Source: Geobacter sp. UBA6169 (GTDB taxonomy: Bacteria > Desulfobacterota > Desulfuromonadia > Geobacterales > Pseudopelobacteraceae). From it: 12,671 bases of DNA. The DNA lies in NCBI GenBank assembly GCA_002422265.1, contig DIUB01000083.1:1-12671 (forward strand), written 5' to 3'. The notes below the pieces were generated by a model. The model was not told the origin of the DNA. It saw nothing but the letters and a program-made list of their open reading frames with translations, and did not search any database. Positions within the stretch are counted from its first letter, which is position 1, and every line of letters starts with the position of its first letter. Positions 6,509 through 12,671 of this stretch are shown one piece after another. The position numbers were made by a program, and so were the translations under genes.

Positions 6509-6807
6509 TGCAGACGGTCTTCCTTTACTCCGCCATTGCCCTGCTGCTGCTGATCGGGTTCTGCCTGATCCGGGTCATCAAAGGCCCGTCAGTGCTGGAC
6601 CGGATCCTGGGGGGCAACGTCATCGGCACCCATGCCACGGTGCTGCTGCTGCTGATCGGCCTGCTCTACAACAACCTGGCCATGTTCATCGACATTGCCC
6701 TGGCCTACGCCATGCTGAACTTCATTGCCACACTGGCCGCATCCAAATACTTCCTGCGCCGCAAGGCGGTGCATCTGGAACATGAAGACGTAACGGGAAA
6801 GGACTGA
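6505..6807 (+). CDS. mrpF: Mrp/Mbh antiporter subunit F (MbhB-equivalent)
   Basis: Three-helix membrane subunit of 100 residues. The motif IKGPSVLDRILGGNVIGT (residues 25-42, with Asp32 and Arg33) and the segment FIDIALAYAMLNFIATLAAS are typical of MrpF; an acidic residue in this first motif is implicated in ion transport in the family. The start is one of two adjacent ATG codons (6505 or 6508). The first overlaps the mrpE stop and has GGAG eight bases upstream (6493-6496), while the second has GGAGG four bases upstream; the first is chosen, with a difference of one residue. The gap to mrpG is five bases. Confidence 0.94.
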   Translation: MMQTVFLYSAIALLLLIGFCLIRVIKGPSVLDRILGGNVIGTHATVLLLLIGLLYNNLAMFIDIALAYAMLNFIATLAASKYFLRRKAVHLEHEDVTGKD

Positions 6808-6812
6808 TCAAC

Positions 6813-7139
6813 GTGTCTGTTGTGATTACGATACTGCTGCTTGCCGGTGTCTTCTTTTTTGCCGTTGCGGTCATCGGCATCCTGCGGCTGCCTGATTTCT
6901 ACACCAGGCTCCATGCCGCCAGTAAATGCGACACCCTGGGGCTGATGCTGATCCTGCTGGCCATCATCCTGTATACCCTGCAGCAGGATCTGTCCTTTGG
7001 CAACATTCTGGTCAGCCTGAAACTGCTGGCCATCCTGGGTTTCGTGTTTGTGGCCAGCCCCACCGCAGCCAACGCCATTACCGAGAGCGCCCTGATTAAC
7101 GGCATCGAGCCCTGGAAAAAGGGGGATAAACTTCCATGA
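6813..7139 (+). CDS. mrpG: Mrp/Mbh antiporter subunit G (MbhC-equivalent)
   Basis: Three-helix membrane subunit of 108 residues. The family signature IGILRLPDFYTRLHAASKCD lies at residues 21-40, followed by TLGLMLILLAIIL and a third helix at about 69-88. It starts with GTG and has AAGGA nine bases upstream (6799-6803), the best ribosome binding site in the five-base gap after mrpF. The stop overlaps the next gene's ATG by four bases. Together with mrpE and mrpF it forms the small-subunit block that flanks the ion-translocating core in Mrp and Mbh complexes. Confidence 0.95.
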   Translation: MSVVITILLLAGVFFFAVAVIGILRLPDFYTRLHAASKCDTLGLMLILLAIILYTLQQDLSFGNILVSLKLLAILGFVFVASPTAANAITESALINGIEPWKKGDKLP

Positions 7140-7381
7140 CCTGGCAACTGGATCTGCTGATACTGGCACTGGTACTGATCTGTGCCGTTGCCACCATTAT
7201 GGCCCGCGACCTGCTGGGGGCCGCTGTCATCTTCGGCGTCTACAGCTTTTTGATGTGCCTGCTCTGGGCAGAAATGGGGGCCGTTGACGTGGCCTTTACC
7301 GAGGCGACCGTTGGCGCCGGCATCAGCACCGTGCTGTTTATTGCCGCCGTATTGCGAACCTCGCGGAGGTGCAAGGATTGA
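7136..7381 (+). CDS. mbhD: MbhD-like subunit (DUF4040), split-off piece of MrpA
   Basis: A three-helix protein of 81 residues corresponding to the first C-terminal domain of MrpA, here as its own gene. The conserved stretch AEMGAVDVAFTEATVG (residues 46-60, with Asp51 and Glu56) and the following helix match, by alignment by eye, GAPDLAMTQFCIETLS in MnhA of the left arm (MnhA residues 613-628). In Mrp/Mbh structures this region resembles part of NuoJ and lines the ion path. The ATG overlaps the mrpG stop, and the TGA overlaps a TTG start of the next gene. Having MbhD and MbhE as separate genes is the archaeal Mbh/Mbs and group 3-like arrangement, unlike the fused left-arm MnhA. Confidence 0.9.
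   Translation: MTWQLDLLILALVLICAVATIMARDLLGAAVIFGVYSFLMCLLWAEMGAVDVAFTEATVGAGISTVLFIAAVLRTSRRCKD
7365..7369 (+). promoter_or_regulatory. Ribosome binding site deciding the mbhE start
   Basis: GGAGG is followed by eight bases and then TTG at 7378. A GTG at 7369 would use the last G of this site as its own first base, which is incompatible with normal spacing. The TTG also overlaps the mbhD stop (TTGA), like the other coupled starts in the operon. Confidence 0.75.
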
Positions 7382-7650
7382 AAGCGATCGCCCTGCTGGC
7401 CTCAGTCATAACCGGAGCCGTGCTGTTGTACGGCGTGCAGGATTTTGCCCCCTGGGCTGATCCGACATCCCCGGCCTCCACCCATGTTGCCTCCTACTAT
7501 ATTGAAAACACCGTGCGGGAAACGTACATCCCCAATATTGTCACAGCGGTTCTGGGTGATTACCGGGGCTATGACACCATGTTTGAGACCGTGGTTATCT
7601 TCTGCGCAGGCATGGCGGTGATCTGCGTGCTGCGGAGGTCCAAATCATGA
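7378..7650 (+). CDS. mbhE: MbhE-like subunit, split-off piece of MrpA
   Basis: A 90-residue membrane protein corresponding to the extreme C-terminal domain of MrpA. It has a first helix at residues 2-20, a polar extracytoplasmic-type stretch, and the motif DYRGYDTMFE (61-70) leading into a last helix ending in RRSKS. The same pattern D-x-R-x-x-D-x-x-x-E occurs in left-arm MnhA as DFRALDTLGE (705-714), so the two are clearly homologous. TTG at 7378 is chosen as start because GGAGG lies eight bases upstream and the codon overlaps the preceding stop; an in-frame GTG at 7369 would add three residues but has no usable ribosome binding site. The stop overlaps the mrpB ATG. The protein probably packs between MbhD and MrpB in the complex. 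Confidence 0.87.
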   Translation: MKAIALLASVITGAVLLYGVQDFAPWADPTSPASTHVASYYIENTVRETYIPNIVTAVLGDYRGYDTMFETVVIFCAGMAVICVLRRSKS

Positions 7651-8126
7651 AGCACCTCCAGGAAAAGGCCGCTCTGCGGGAATTTGGCGACAACCAGATC
7701 ATCCGGGTCTCCACCCGCATCATGGTGCCGTTTATCCAGCTCTTTGGCCTGTATGTCATTGCCCACGGCCATGTCAGCCCCGGCGGCGGTTTCCAGGGCG
7801 GGGTACTGCTGGGGGCATCCTACATCCTGCTGGCCCTGGCTTTTGATCTCAAGACCTCATTCAAAAACTTCTCCGAATCCATGAACGGTATTCTGGGCAA
7901 TGTGGGGGCGCTGATCTATGTCGGTACTGCCGTGCTGTGCGCCCTGGTGGGGGGGCTGTTCCTTGACTACAGCGCATTGACGGCCCTGCTGCCGATTGAT
8001 CCGATCCAGTGGCGTTACCTGGGGGTGTTTATTGTTGAGGTGGGGGTTGGCCTGGCGGTGATGAGCATCATGCTGTCGCTGTACTGGGATTTAAGCTCCG
8101 GCGGCGATATGGATGAGGGGTTGTGA
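7647..8126 (+). CDS. mrpB: Mrp/Mbh antiporter subunit B (MbhF-equivalent)
   Basis: Membrane subunit of 159 residues with the MnhB signature HGHVSPGGGFQGGVLLGASYI (residues 41-60 and following). About 23 extra N-terminal residues (EKAALREFGDNQIIRVSTR region) precede the first helix, and the C-terminus is acidic (SGGDMDEGL), making it longer than MnhB of the left arm (136). Helices lie at about 24-40, 48-67, 83-107 and 125-149. The ATG has GGAGG eight bases upstream (7634-7638) and overlaps the mbhE stop by four bases. The order after MbhD and MbhE equals mbhF in archaeal hydrogenase clusters. Confidence 0.93.
   Translation: MKHLQEKAALREFGDNQIIRVSTRIMVPFIQLFGLYVIAHGHVSPGGGFQGGVLLGASYILLALAFDLKTSFKNFSESMNGILGNVGALIYVGTAVLCALVGGLFLDYSALTALLPIDPIQWRYLGVFIVEVGVGLAVMSIMLSLYWDLSSGGDMDEGL
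8115..8120 (+). promoter_or_regulatory. Ribosome binding site deciding the mrpC start
   Basis: GAGGGG is followed by seven bases and the ATG at 8128. An in-frame ATG at 8113 lies before this site and within the mrpB reading frame, so 8128 is the better start. Confidence 0.7.
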
Positions 8127-8127
8127 G

Positions 8128-8517
8128 ATGAGCGGACTGACTGCAGAAATCGTTGCCAAGTATAACTACTGGCTCTACGTGATCCTGATGATGGTGGGGC
8201 TGTACGCCATGATCGGCAAGAGGAACCTGGTCAAGAAACTGCTGGGTATGAACATCTTCCAGACCGCCATAATCCTGTTTTATGTATCCATGGGGGTCAA
8301 GCGCGATGCCGGAATCCCGATTGTCAACAAGTACGAGGTGCTGAAAAACGGCATTGATGCCGCAACCGTGGTCAACCCGCTGCCCCATGTACTGATGCTG
8401 ACCGCCATCGTGGTGTCGGTCAGTGTCACCGGCGTGGCCCTGGCCGTCATGCTGCGGATCTACCGGGAATACGGCACCCTGGAAGAAGATGAAATCCTGG
8501 AGAAGATCGGCAAATGA
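8128..8517 (+). CDS. mrpC: Mrp/Mbh antiporter subunit C (MbhG-equivalent)
   Basis: NuoK-like subunit of 129 residues with three helices (about 15-30, 39-57 and 87-109). The conserved NPLPHVLMLTAIVVSVSVTG starts at residue 83, comparable to DPVPQALILTAIVI in left-arm MnhC. The C-terminus is a charged stretch (YREYGTLEEDEILEKIGK) without the repeat-derived tail of its paralogue. The start at 8128 is preferred over an in-frame ATG at 8113 because GAGGGG lies seven bases upstream and because it begins one base after the mrpB stop codon. The stop overlaps the next ATG by four bases. It should sit between MrpB and the antiporter-like subunits in the membrane. Confidence 0.93.
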   Translation: MSGLTAEIVAKYNYWLYVILMMVGLYAMIGKRNLVKKLLGMNIFQTAIILFYVSMGVKRDAGIPIVNKYEVLKNGIDAATVVNPLPHVLMLTAIVVSVSVTGVALAVMLRIYREYGTLEEDEILEKIGK

Positions 8518-10016
8518 GCACCCCCACCAATCTCCACCTCTACATCCTGGCCGCACCGCTGGTAACAGCCTTTGTGCTGAACCTGCTGGGCAGGATTTCC
8601 CGCGCCTGGGTCATGCCGCTCACCCTGGGGCCGCTGGCTTTCTCCACCATCGGCTCAATCATGTTGCTGGGGCAGGTCTTGAGCGAAGGCGGATTTTCCT
8701 ACACAGTGGGCAACTGGAAGCCCCCCTTTGGCATCGAACTGCTGGTTGACCCGTTAAGCGCCCTGATGCTGGTGCTGATCTCCGGAGTGGCCCTGACTGC
8801 CACGGTCTCGGCCCTGCCCTGGGTCGAGCGTGAACACCCCGGCAGCGAGCATCTCTTCTTTACCCTCTACCTGATCCTGATTGCCGGTCTGATGGGACTG
8901 GTGCTGACCGCCGACGCCTTTAACCTCTACGTGCTGTTGGAGATCACCTCCATCACCAGCTACGGCCTGATTGCCATGGGCAAGGGCCGGGCACCGCTGG
9001 CCAGCTTCAACTACATCATCATGGGCTCCATCGGCGCCTGCTTCTACCTGCTGGGTGTCGGTTACCTCTACATCCTGACCGGCTCCCTCAACATGGCCGA
9101 CATCGCGGCAATCGTCAAAACCCTGCCCCAGAGTGCTGCACTGGCCACCGCCTTTGCCTTTGCCATGGTGGGACTGTGGGTAAAAATGGCTCTGTTTCCG
9201 CTGCATGGCTGGCTGCCCAACGCCTATTCACTGGCCCCCACCGGCGCCGGGCTGCTGTTTGCCCCGCTGATGACCAAGGTTACCATCTACCTGATGATCC
9301 GGGTCATCCTGAACCTCTTTACCCCTGAATACGTCTTTTTCAGCCACCCTCTGGTGCAGTCCGGAGTGGTCTGGGCCGCTGCCATCGGCATTGTCTGCGC
9401 CTCCTCACTGGCCCTGGCCCAGCGCGACCTGCGCCGGATGCTGACCTACATCCTCATTGCCGAAGTGGGCTACATGGTGGGCGGTTTCTGGCTGGCCAAT
9501 GCCCAGGGGATGACCGGCGCCATACTGCATATCTTCAACGATGCGGTCATGACCCTCTGCCTGTTCCTTGCTGCGGCGGCCATTGCCAGCCGCACCGGCA
9601 GCCTCTCCTTTGAAAACCTGCGCGGTCTGTACAAGACCATGCCGGTCACCATGGCAGCCTTCACGCTCGGCGCGTTTTCCATCATCGGCGTACCGCCCAC
9701 CTGCGGCTTTTTCAGCAAGTGGTACCTGCTGCAGGGGGCCGTACAGGCAGAACAATGGGGATTTCTGGCGGCCCTGCTGTTCAGCAGTCTGGTCAACGCC
9801 ATCATGCTCTTCAGGATCTTCGAGCTGGCCTACTTCAGTGATGATCACGGCGATCATCACGCCGGGGACCACAGCCACCATGCCCCTGCGGTTCAGGAAG
9901 CACCGCTGCCGATGCTGGCACCGCTGGTGCTGACTGCAGCGGCCCTCCTGGTAATCGGCCTGGGCACCGGTCCGCTGGTACAGGTAATCCGGCAGGTTCT
10001 GCCGCAGTTTTTCTGA
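8514..10016 (+). CDS. mrpD: Antiporter-like subunit D1 (MrpD/MbhH type)
   Basis: Proton-conducting antiporter-like subunit of 500 residues with about 14 membrane helices. Ion-path residues visible are Glu143 (LYVLLEITSITSYG), Lys224 and His231 (WVKMALFPLHGWLP) and Lys255 (LFAPLMTKVTIYLMIRV). The TM8 context is of MrpD rather than NuoL type. The ATG overlaps the mrpC stop, giving a coupled start. The oddest feature is a hydrophilic loop near the C-terminus, residues 443-456, with six His and four Asp in fourteen residues (DDHGDHHAGDHSHH), followed by a last helix. This is not part of the general family and could bind metal ions or act as a proton buffer; that is inference. In gene order it is the equivalent of mbhH. 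A 43-base gap follows before the next subunit. Confidence 0.94.
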   Translation: MSTPTNLHLYILAAPLVTAFVLNLLGRISRAWVMPLTLGPLAFSTIGSIMLLGQVLSEGGFSYTVGNWKPPFGIELLVDPLSALMLVLISGVALTATVSALPWVEREHPGSEHLFFTLYLILIAGLMGLVLTADAFNLYVLLEITSITSYGLIAMGKGRAPLASFNYIIMGSIGACFYLLGVGYLYILTGSLNMADIAAIVKTLPQSAALATAFAFAMVGLWVKMALFPLHGWLPNAYSLAPTGAGLLFAPLMTKVTIYLMIRVILNLFTPEYVFFSHPLVQSGVVWAAAIGIVCASSLALAQRDLRRMLTYILIAEVGYMVGGFWLANAQGMTGAILHIFNDAVMTLCLFLAAAAIASRTGSLSFENLRGLYKTMPVTMAAFTLGAFSIIGVPPTCGFFSKWYLLQGAVQAEQWGFLAALLFSSLVNAIMLFRIFELAYFSDDHGDHHAGDHSHHAPAVQEAPLPMLAPLVLTAAALLVIGLGTGPLVQVIRQVLPQFF

Positions 10017-10039
10017 TCGCATCCACATTTCAGAACACC

Positions 10040-10063
10040 ATGGAGTTTGTGCAGAGACCATGA
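10040..10063 (+). other. Possible seven-codon upstream ORF before D2
   Basis: In the 43-base gap between D1 and D2, an ATG at 10040 opens a frame of seven codons (MEFVQRP) whose TGA overlaps the D2 start codon as ATGA, the same overlap used between most genes here. It could feed ribosomes onto the D2 start, which has no good site of its own. No ribosome binding site precedes the minigene itself, and chance occurrence is quite possible. Confidence 0.25.
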
Positions 10064-11526
10064 CCTACACACCATCACTCATACCCCTGGCAGCGGTGCT
10101 GATCTCCATGCTGGGCACCATCCCGATCATGCTGTCGGACCGGCGGCCCAACCTGCGGGAAAGCTGGACCCTGCTGATCGCCGTGGGCAAGTTTCTGCTG
10201 GTCGCCTCCATGCTCCCCTCGGTACTGGCAGGCGGCGGTTTCACTTTCACCCTGTTTGAGGTGATCCCCGGTGTGCCGATCGCCCTCAAGGTCGATCCGC
10301 TGGGGATGTTCTTCGCCCTGGTGGCCTCATTCCTCTGGATCTGCACCTCGGCCTACTCCATCGGCTACATGCGCACCCTGCAGGAGCATGCCCAGACCCG
10401 CTACTTTGCCTCCTTTGCCCTGGCCATTTCGGCCACCATCGGCGTGGCCTTTTCGGCCAACCTGCTGACCATGTACCTGTTTTACGAGGTACTTTCCCTC
10501 TCCACCTACCCGCTGGTCACCCATGAGCAGAATGCCGAGGCACGCCGGTCTGGCCGCAAGTATCTTACCTACATCCTGGGCACCTCCATCGGGTTTGCCC
10601 TGCCGGCCATCATCATCACCTACTCGATAGCCGGAACCCTTGACTTCACCGCCGGCGGTATCCTGGCCGGCAAGGCATCGCCAGCGCTGCTGGGCCTGAT
10701 TCTCTGCCTGTTTGTGGCCGGCTTTGCCAAGTCCGGCATCATGCCGTTCCACGGCTGGCTGCCGGCCGCCATGGTGGCCCCCACGCCGGTCAGCTCGTTC
10801 CTGCATGGTGTGGCCGTGGTCAAGGTGGGGGTCTTTTCAATCGTCCGGGTGATACTGGACATCTTCGGGCCTGATCTGCTGCGCAGCCTTGATTACGGCG
10901 TTATCCTCTCCTACTTCGTCTGCATCACCATCCTGGTGGCCTCGCTGGTGGCCCTGACCCAGGACAACCTCAAGCGGCGGCTGGCCTATTCAACCGTCGG
11001 GCAGCTCTCCTACATTGTGCTGGGGGTGGCGCTGCTTACTCCCTCAGGCATGACCGGCGGGGTGCTGCATATTGCCATGCACGCCTTTGGCAAGATCACC
11101 CTGTTCCTCTGCGCCGGCGCCATCTATGTGGCCAGCCACAAGAAATATATCAGCCAGATGGACGGCCTGGGCCGGCAGATGCCGATCACCTTCGGCGCCT
11201 TCTTCCTGGGTGCCCTCAGCATCATCGGTCTGCCACCGCTGGGCGGTTTCATCAGCAAATGGAACCTGGTCATCGGCGCAGTGGAGGCTGATCAGCTGCC
11301 GATCCTGATTATCCTGCTCTGCTCATCCCTGCTGAACGCCGCCTACTTCCTGCCGATCATCTACCGCGCCTTTTTTGCACAGCCGGCAGCAGGGGTTGAG
11401 CCGACCATCAAGGAGGCGCCGATCTTCTGCCTGGTGCCGCTCTGTGTAACGGCCATCGGCTCGGTTGTCCTGTTTTTCTACCCGGATGTGTTCCTGCGGC
11501 TTGTCAAGCTGGCAATTCTGAACTAG
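10060..11526 (+). CDS. Antiporter-like subunit D2 (ND5/MrpA-core type)
   Basis: Second antiporter-like subunit, 488 residues. The positions of the ion-path residues equal those in D1: Glu143 (FYEVLSLSTY), Lys224 and His231 (FAKSGIMPFHGWLP), and Lys255. However, the TM7-TM8 segment, APTPVSSFLHGVAVVKVGVF with His249, resembles MnhA of the left arm (APTPVSAYLHSATMVKLGVF) and NuoL rather than MrpD, and SAYSIGYM at 97-104 is also ND5-like. I therefore read it as the missing MrpA N-terminal core of this cluster, encoded apart from the mbhD and mbhE pieces. It ends without the long lateral helix of NuoL. Annotation pipelines would call it 'subunit D family'. The start at 10060 is the first in-frame ATG; no good ribosome binding site is seen, but a seven-codon upstream ORF ends exactly on this ATG. 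Confidence 0.92.
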   Translation: MTYTPSLIPLAAVLISMLGTIPIMLSDRRPNLRESWTLLIAVGKFLLVASMLPSVLAGGGFTFTLFEVIPGVPIALKVDPLGMFFALVASFLWICTSAYSIGYMRTLQEHAQTRYFASFALAISATIGVAFSANLLTMYLFYEVLSLSTYPLVTHEQNAEARRSGRKYLTYILGTSIGFALPAIIITYSIAGTLDFTAGGILAGKASPALLGLILCLFVAGFAKSGIMPFHGWLPAAMVAPTPVSSFLHGVAVVKVGVFSIVRVILDIFGPDLLRSLDYGVILSYFVCITILVASLVALTQDNLKRRLAYSTVGQLSYIVLGVALLTPSGMTGGVLHIAMHAFGKITLFLCAGAIYVASHKKYISQMDGLGRQMPITFGAFFLGALSIIGLPPLGGFISKWNLVIGAVEADQLPILIILLCSSLLNAAYFLPIIYRAFFAQPAAGVEPTIKEAPIFCLVPLCVTAIGSVVLFFYPDVFLRLVKLAILN

Positions 11527-11537
11527 GGGGAGCGCGT

Positions 11538-11825
11538 ATGTCTAAAAAATCAAAACCGGCTGCACCCCCGTCAGCATCAACGCCCAAAGAGTTCAACTGG
11601 CTTGATGATCCGAAAAACATCAAGCTGGTGCGTTATGTTTTCTATGCAGTCCTGGTGCTGCTGGTGCTGCCCGACTTTTTCATGCACAAGCACACGCTTT
11701 TTTACTCAATTGAGGCATGGCCCGGATATTATGCCGTGTTCGGCTTTATCTCCTGTGTCGGTATTATTCTGGTTTCCAAGCTGTTGGGCTATGTACTGAA
11801 GCGAAACGAGAACTACTATGATTGA
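11538..11825 (+). CDS. Small two-helix membrane protein of the antiporter cluster, function unknown
   Basis: A 95-residue protein with a Lys/Pro/Ser-rich N-terminus (1-30), a first membrane helix at about 31-49, a short loop with His50 and His52, the segment IEAWPGYYAVFGF (58-70) leading into a second helix ending near 87, and an acidic/aromatic end ENYYD. From memory, small uncharacterised proteins with a WPGFYA-like motif and a terminal DYYD commonly accompany NuoN/MrpD-like genes, so it is probably a real accessory subunit. I know no established function. The ATG has GGGGGAG five bases upstream, and the codon pattern fits a genuine gene. It begins 11 bases after D2 and overlaps D3 by eight bases, so it is translated within the operon. 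It could be a membrane spacer between antiporter-like subunits, in the manner of MbhI in archaeal complexes; this is only a positional analogy. Confidence 0.85.
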   Translation: MSKKSKPAAPPSASTPKEFNWLDDPKNIKLVRYVFYAVLVLLVLPDFFMHKHTLFYSIEAWPGYYAVFGFISCVGIILVSKLLGYVLKRNENYYD

Positions 11826-12671
11826 CTGGCTGCATCCTTCATTCCTGTTTCTGCTGGGAGCGGTGCTGGTGGCGCTGCTGCCCGTGCGCATCCGGATGGC
11901 TGCGGCCGTTCTGGTGCCCCTGGCCGCTTTTTTTGTCATAGTCAATCTGCCGCTTGGCAACGGCCTGCATTACCAGCTGTTCGGTTTTGACCTGACCCTG
12001 CTGCGGGTCGACAAGCTGAGCAAGGCCTTCGGCTATGTCTTTACCATCAACGCCTTTGCCGCCGGTATCTTTGCCCTGCACCTCAAGACCAGGGTCGAGC
12101 CGGTGGCCGCCCTGGCCTATATCGGGGCCAGCATCGGTGCCGTGTTTGCCGGCGACCTGATCTCGCTCTATCTGTTCTGGGAAGTAATGGCCATTGCCTC
12201 AACCTTCCTGATCCTGGCCAGGGGCACCGAGCGCAGCTACCAGTCGGCCTTCCGGTATGTAATGATCCACCTGCTGGGCGGTCTGCTGCTGCTGGCCGGT
12301 ATCCTGCTGCAGATCAAGGCCACCGGATCAGTTGCCTTTGACCCGTTCGCAATCCGCGACCTGCCCACCTACCTGATCCTGATCGGCTTTCTGGTGAATG
12401 CCGCTGCGCCGCCGCTGTCGGCCTGGCTTTCTGATGCCTATCCTGAAGCAACGGTCACCGGCGGGGTGGTGCTGACCGCCTACACCACCAAAACCGCTGT
12501 CTATACGCTGATCAGAGGGTATGCCGGCTGGGAGATCCTGATGGTGGTCGGCTGTGTCATGGCCCTGTACGGCATCATCTACGCCATTCTTGAAAACGAT
12601 ATGCGGCGGATTCTGGCCTACAGCATTATCAACCAGGTCGGCTTCATGGTCACCGGCGTCGGCATCGGCAC
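11818..12671 (+). CDS. Antiporter-like subunit D3 lacking the TM7 lysine, 3' end cut by window edge
   Basis: Third antiporter-like subunit of the right arm. 284 residues are visible and the frame stays open to the right edge; a full protein would be near 480-500. The TM5 glutamate is present (Glu122 in LYLFWEVMAIASTF) and TM8 Lys225 is kept (TAYTTKTAVYTLIRGY). At the TM7 site, where the other four antiporter-like proteins in this window have Lys (WVKMALFP, FAKSGIMPF, FSIKAAVFP, FTKSAQFP), this one has Asn194 (FLVNAAAPPLSAWLSDAYPEA), and the following His is Ser201. From memory this NAAAPPLSAWL signature belongs to a recognised subfamily of 'Na+/H+ antiporter subunit D', so it is a subfamily trait rather than a fresh mutation. 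The ATG at 11818 overlaps the end of the small upstream gene by eight bases, and no strong ribosome binding site is seen, so coupling is likely. Confidence 0.92.
   Translation, partial: MIDWLHPSFLFLLGAVLVALLPVRIRMAAAVLVPLAAFFVIVNLPLGNGLHYQLFGFDLTLLRVDKLSKAFGYVFTINAFAAGIFALHLKTRVEPVAALAYIGASIGAVFAGDLISLYLFWEVMAIASTFLILARGTERSYQSAFRYVMIHLLGGLLLLAGILLQIKATGSVAFDPFAIRDLPTYLILIGFLVNAAAPPLSAWLSDAYPEATVTGGVVLTAYTTKTAVYTLIRGYAGWEILMVVGCVMALYGIIYAILENDMRRILAYSIINQVGFMVTGVGIG

Noticed and set aside
7369..7377. GTG at 7369 as the mbhE start
   Set aside because: It is the last base of the GGAGG site itself; TTG at 7378 has correct spacing and overlaps the preceding stop.
9405..10061. Minus-strand ORF (218 codons) opposite D1
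   Set aside because: Antisense shadow of D1; no domain, no ribosome binding site and no fitting neighbours.
448..12671. Complex I (nuo) operon as an alternative reading
   Set aside because: MrpE, F, G and B types are present, which complex I lacks, and no NuoA, NuoH, NuoI or soluble Nuo subunits are in the window; a redox partner outside the window is still possible for the right arm.

Overview
The window holds two complete-looking but architecturally different Mrp/Mnh-type cation:proton antiporter gene clusters, placed back to back and read outward from a shared, AT-richer control region at about 5718-6022. The high GC content, the tight ATGA/TGATG gene overlaps, the use of GTG and TTG starts, and the presence of an S23-type four helix bundle protein suggest a Desulfuromonadia/Geobacter-like bacterium (Geobacter, Trichlorobacter or Pelobacter group). 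That assignment is an inference from style and memory, not from a search.

Left arm (minus strand, 5717 down to 1): a four helix bundle protein gene comes first and overlaps the start of mnhA by 10 bases. Then mnhA, mnhB, mnhC, mnhD and mnhE follow with 1-4 base overlaps. mnhE runs off the left edge, so mnhF and mnhG are expected just outside. This is the usual bacterial group 1 layout, with a large MnhA carrying an ND5-like core plus C-terminal MbhD- and MbhE-like domains. MnhA appears to lack its first membrane helix, and MnhC carries a low-complexity tail made from a DNA repeat.

Right arm (plus strand, 6023 to the right edge): mrpE, mrpF, mrpG, mbhD-like, mbhE-like, mrpB, mrpC and mrpD, which is the same order as mbhA-H of the archaeal membrane-bound hydrogenase. 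They are followed by an ND5/MrpA-core-like subunit, a 95-residue protein with two membrane helices, and a third antiporter-like subunit that is cut by the right edge and lacks the usual TM7 lysine. Here the functions of the single MnhA polypeptide seem to be divided among three genes.

Together the arms would encode two membrane complexes exchanging monovalent cations (Na+ or K+) for protons. The right-hand one may alternatively be the ion-pumping half of a larger respiratory-type complex if redox subunits lie beyond the edge. No RNA gene, transposase, CRISPR array or intrinsic terminator was seen. Both operons end outside the window.
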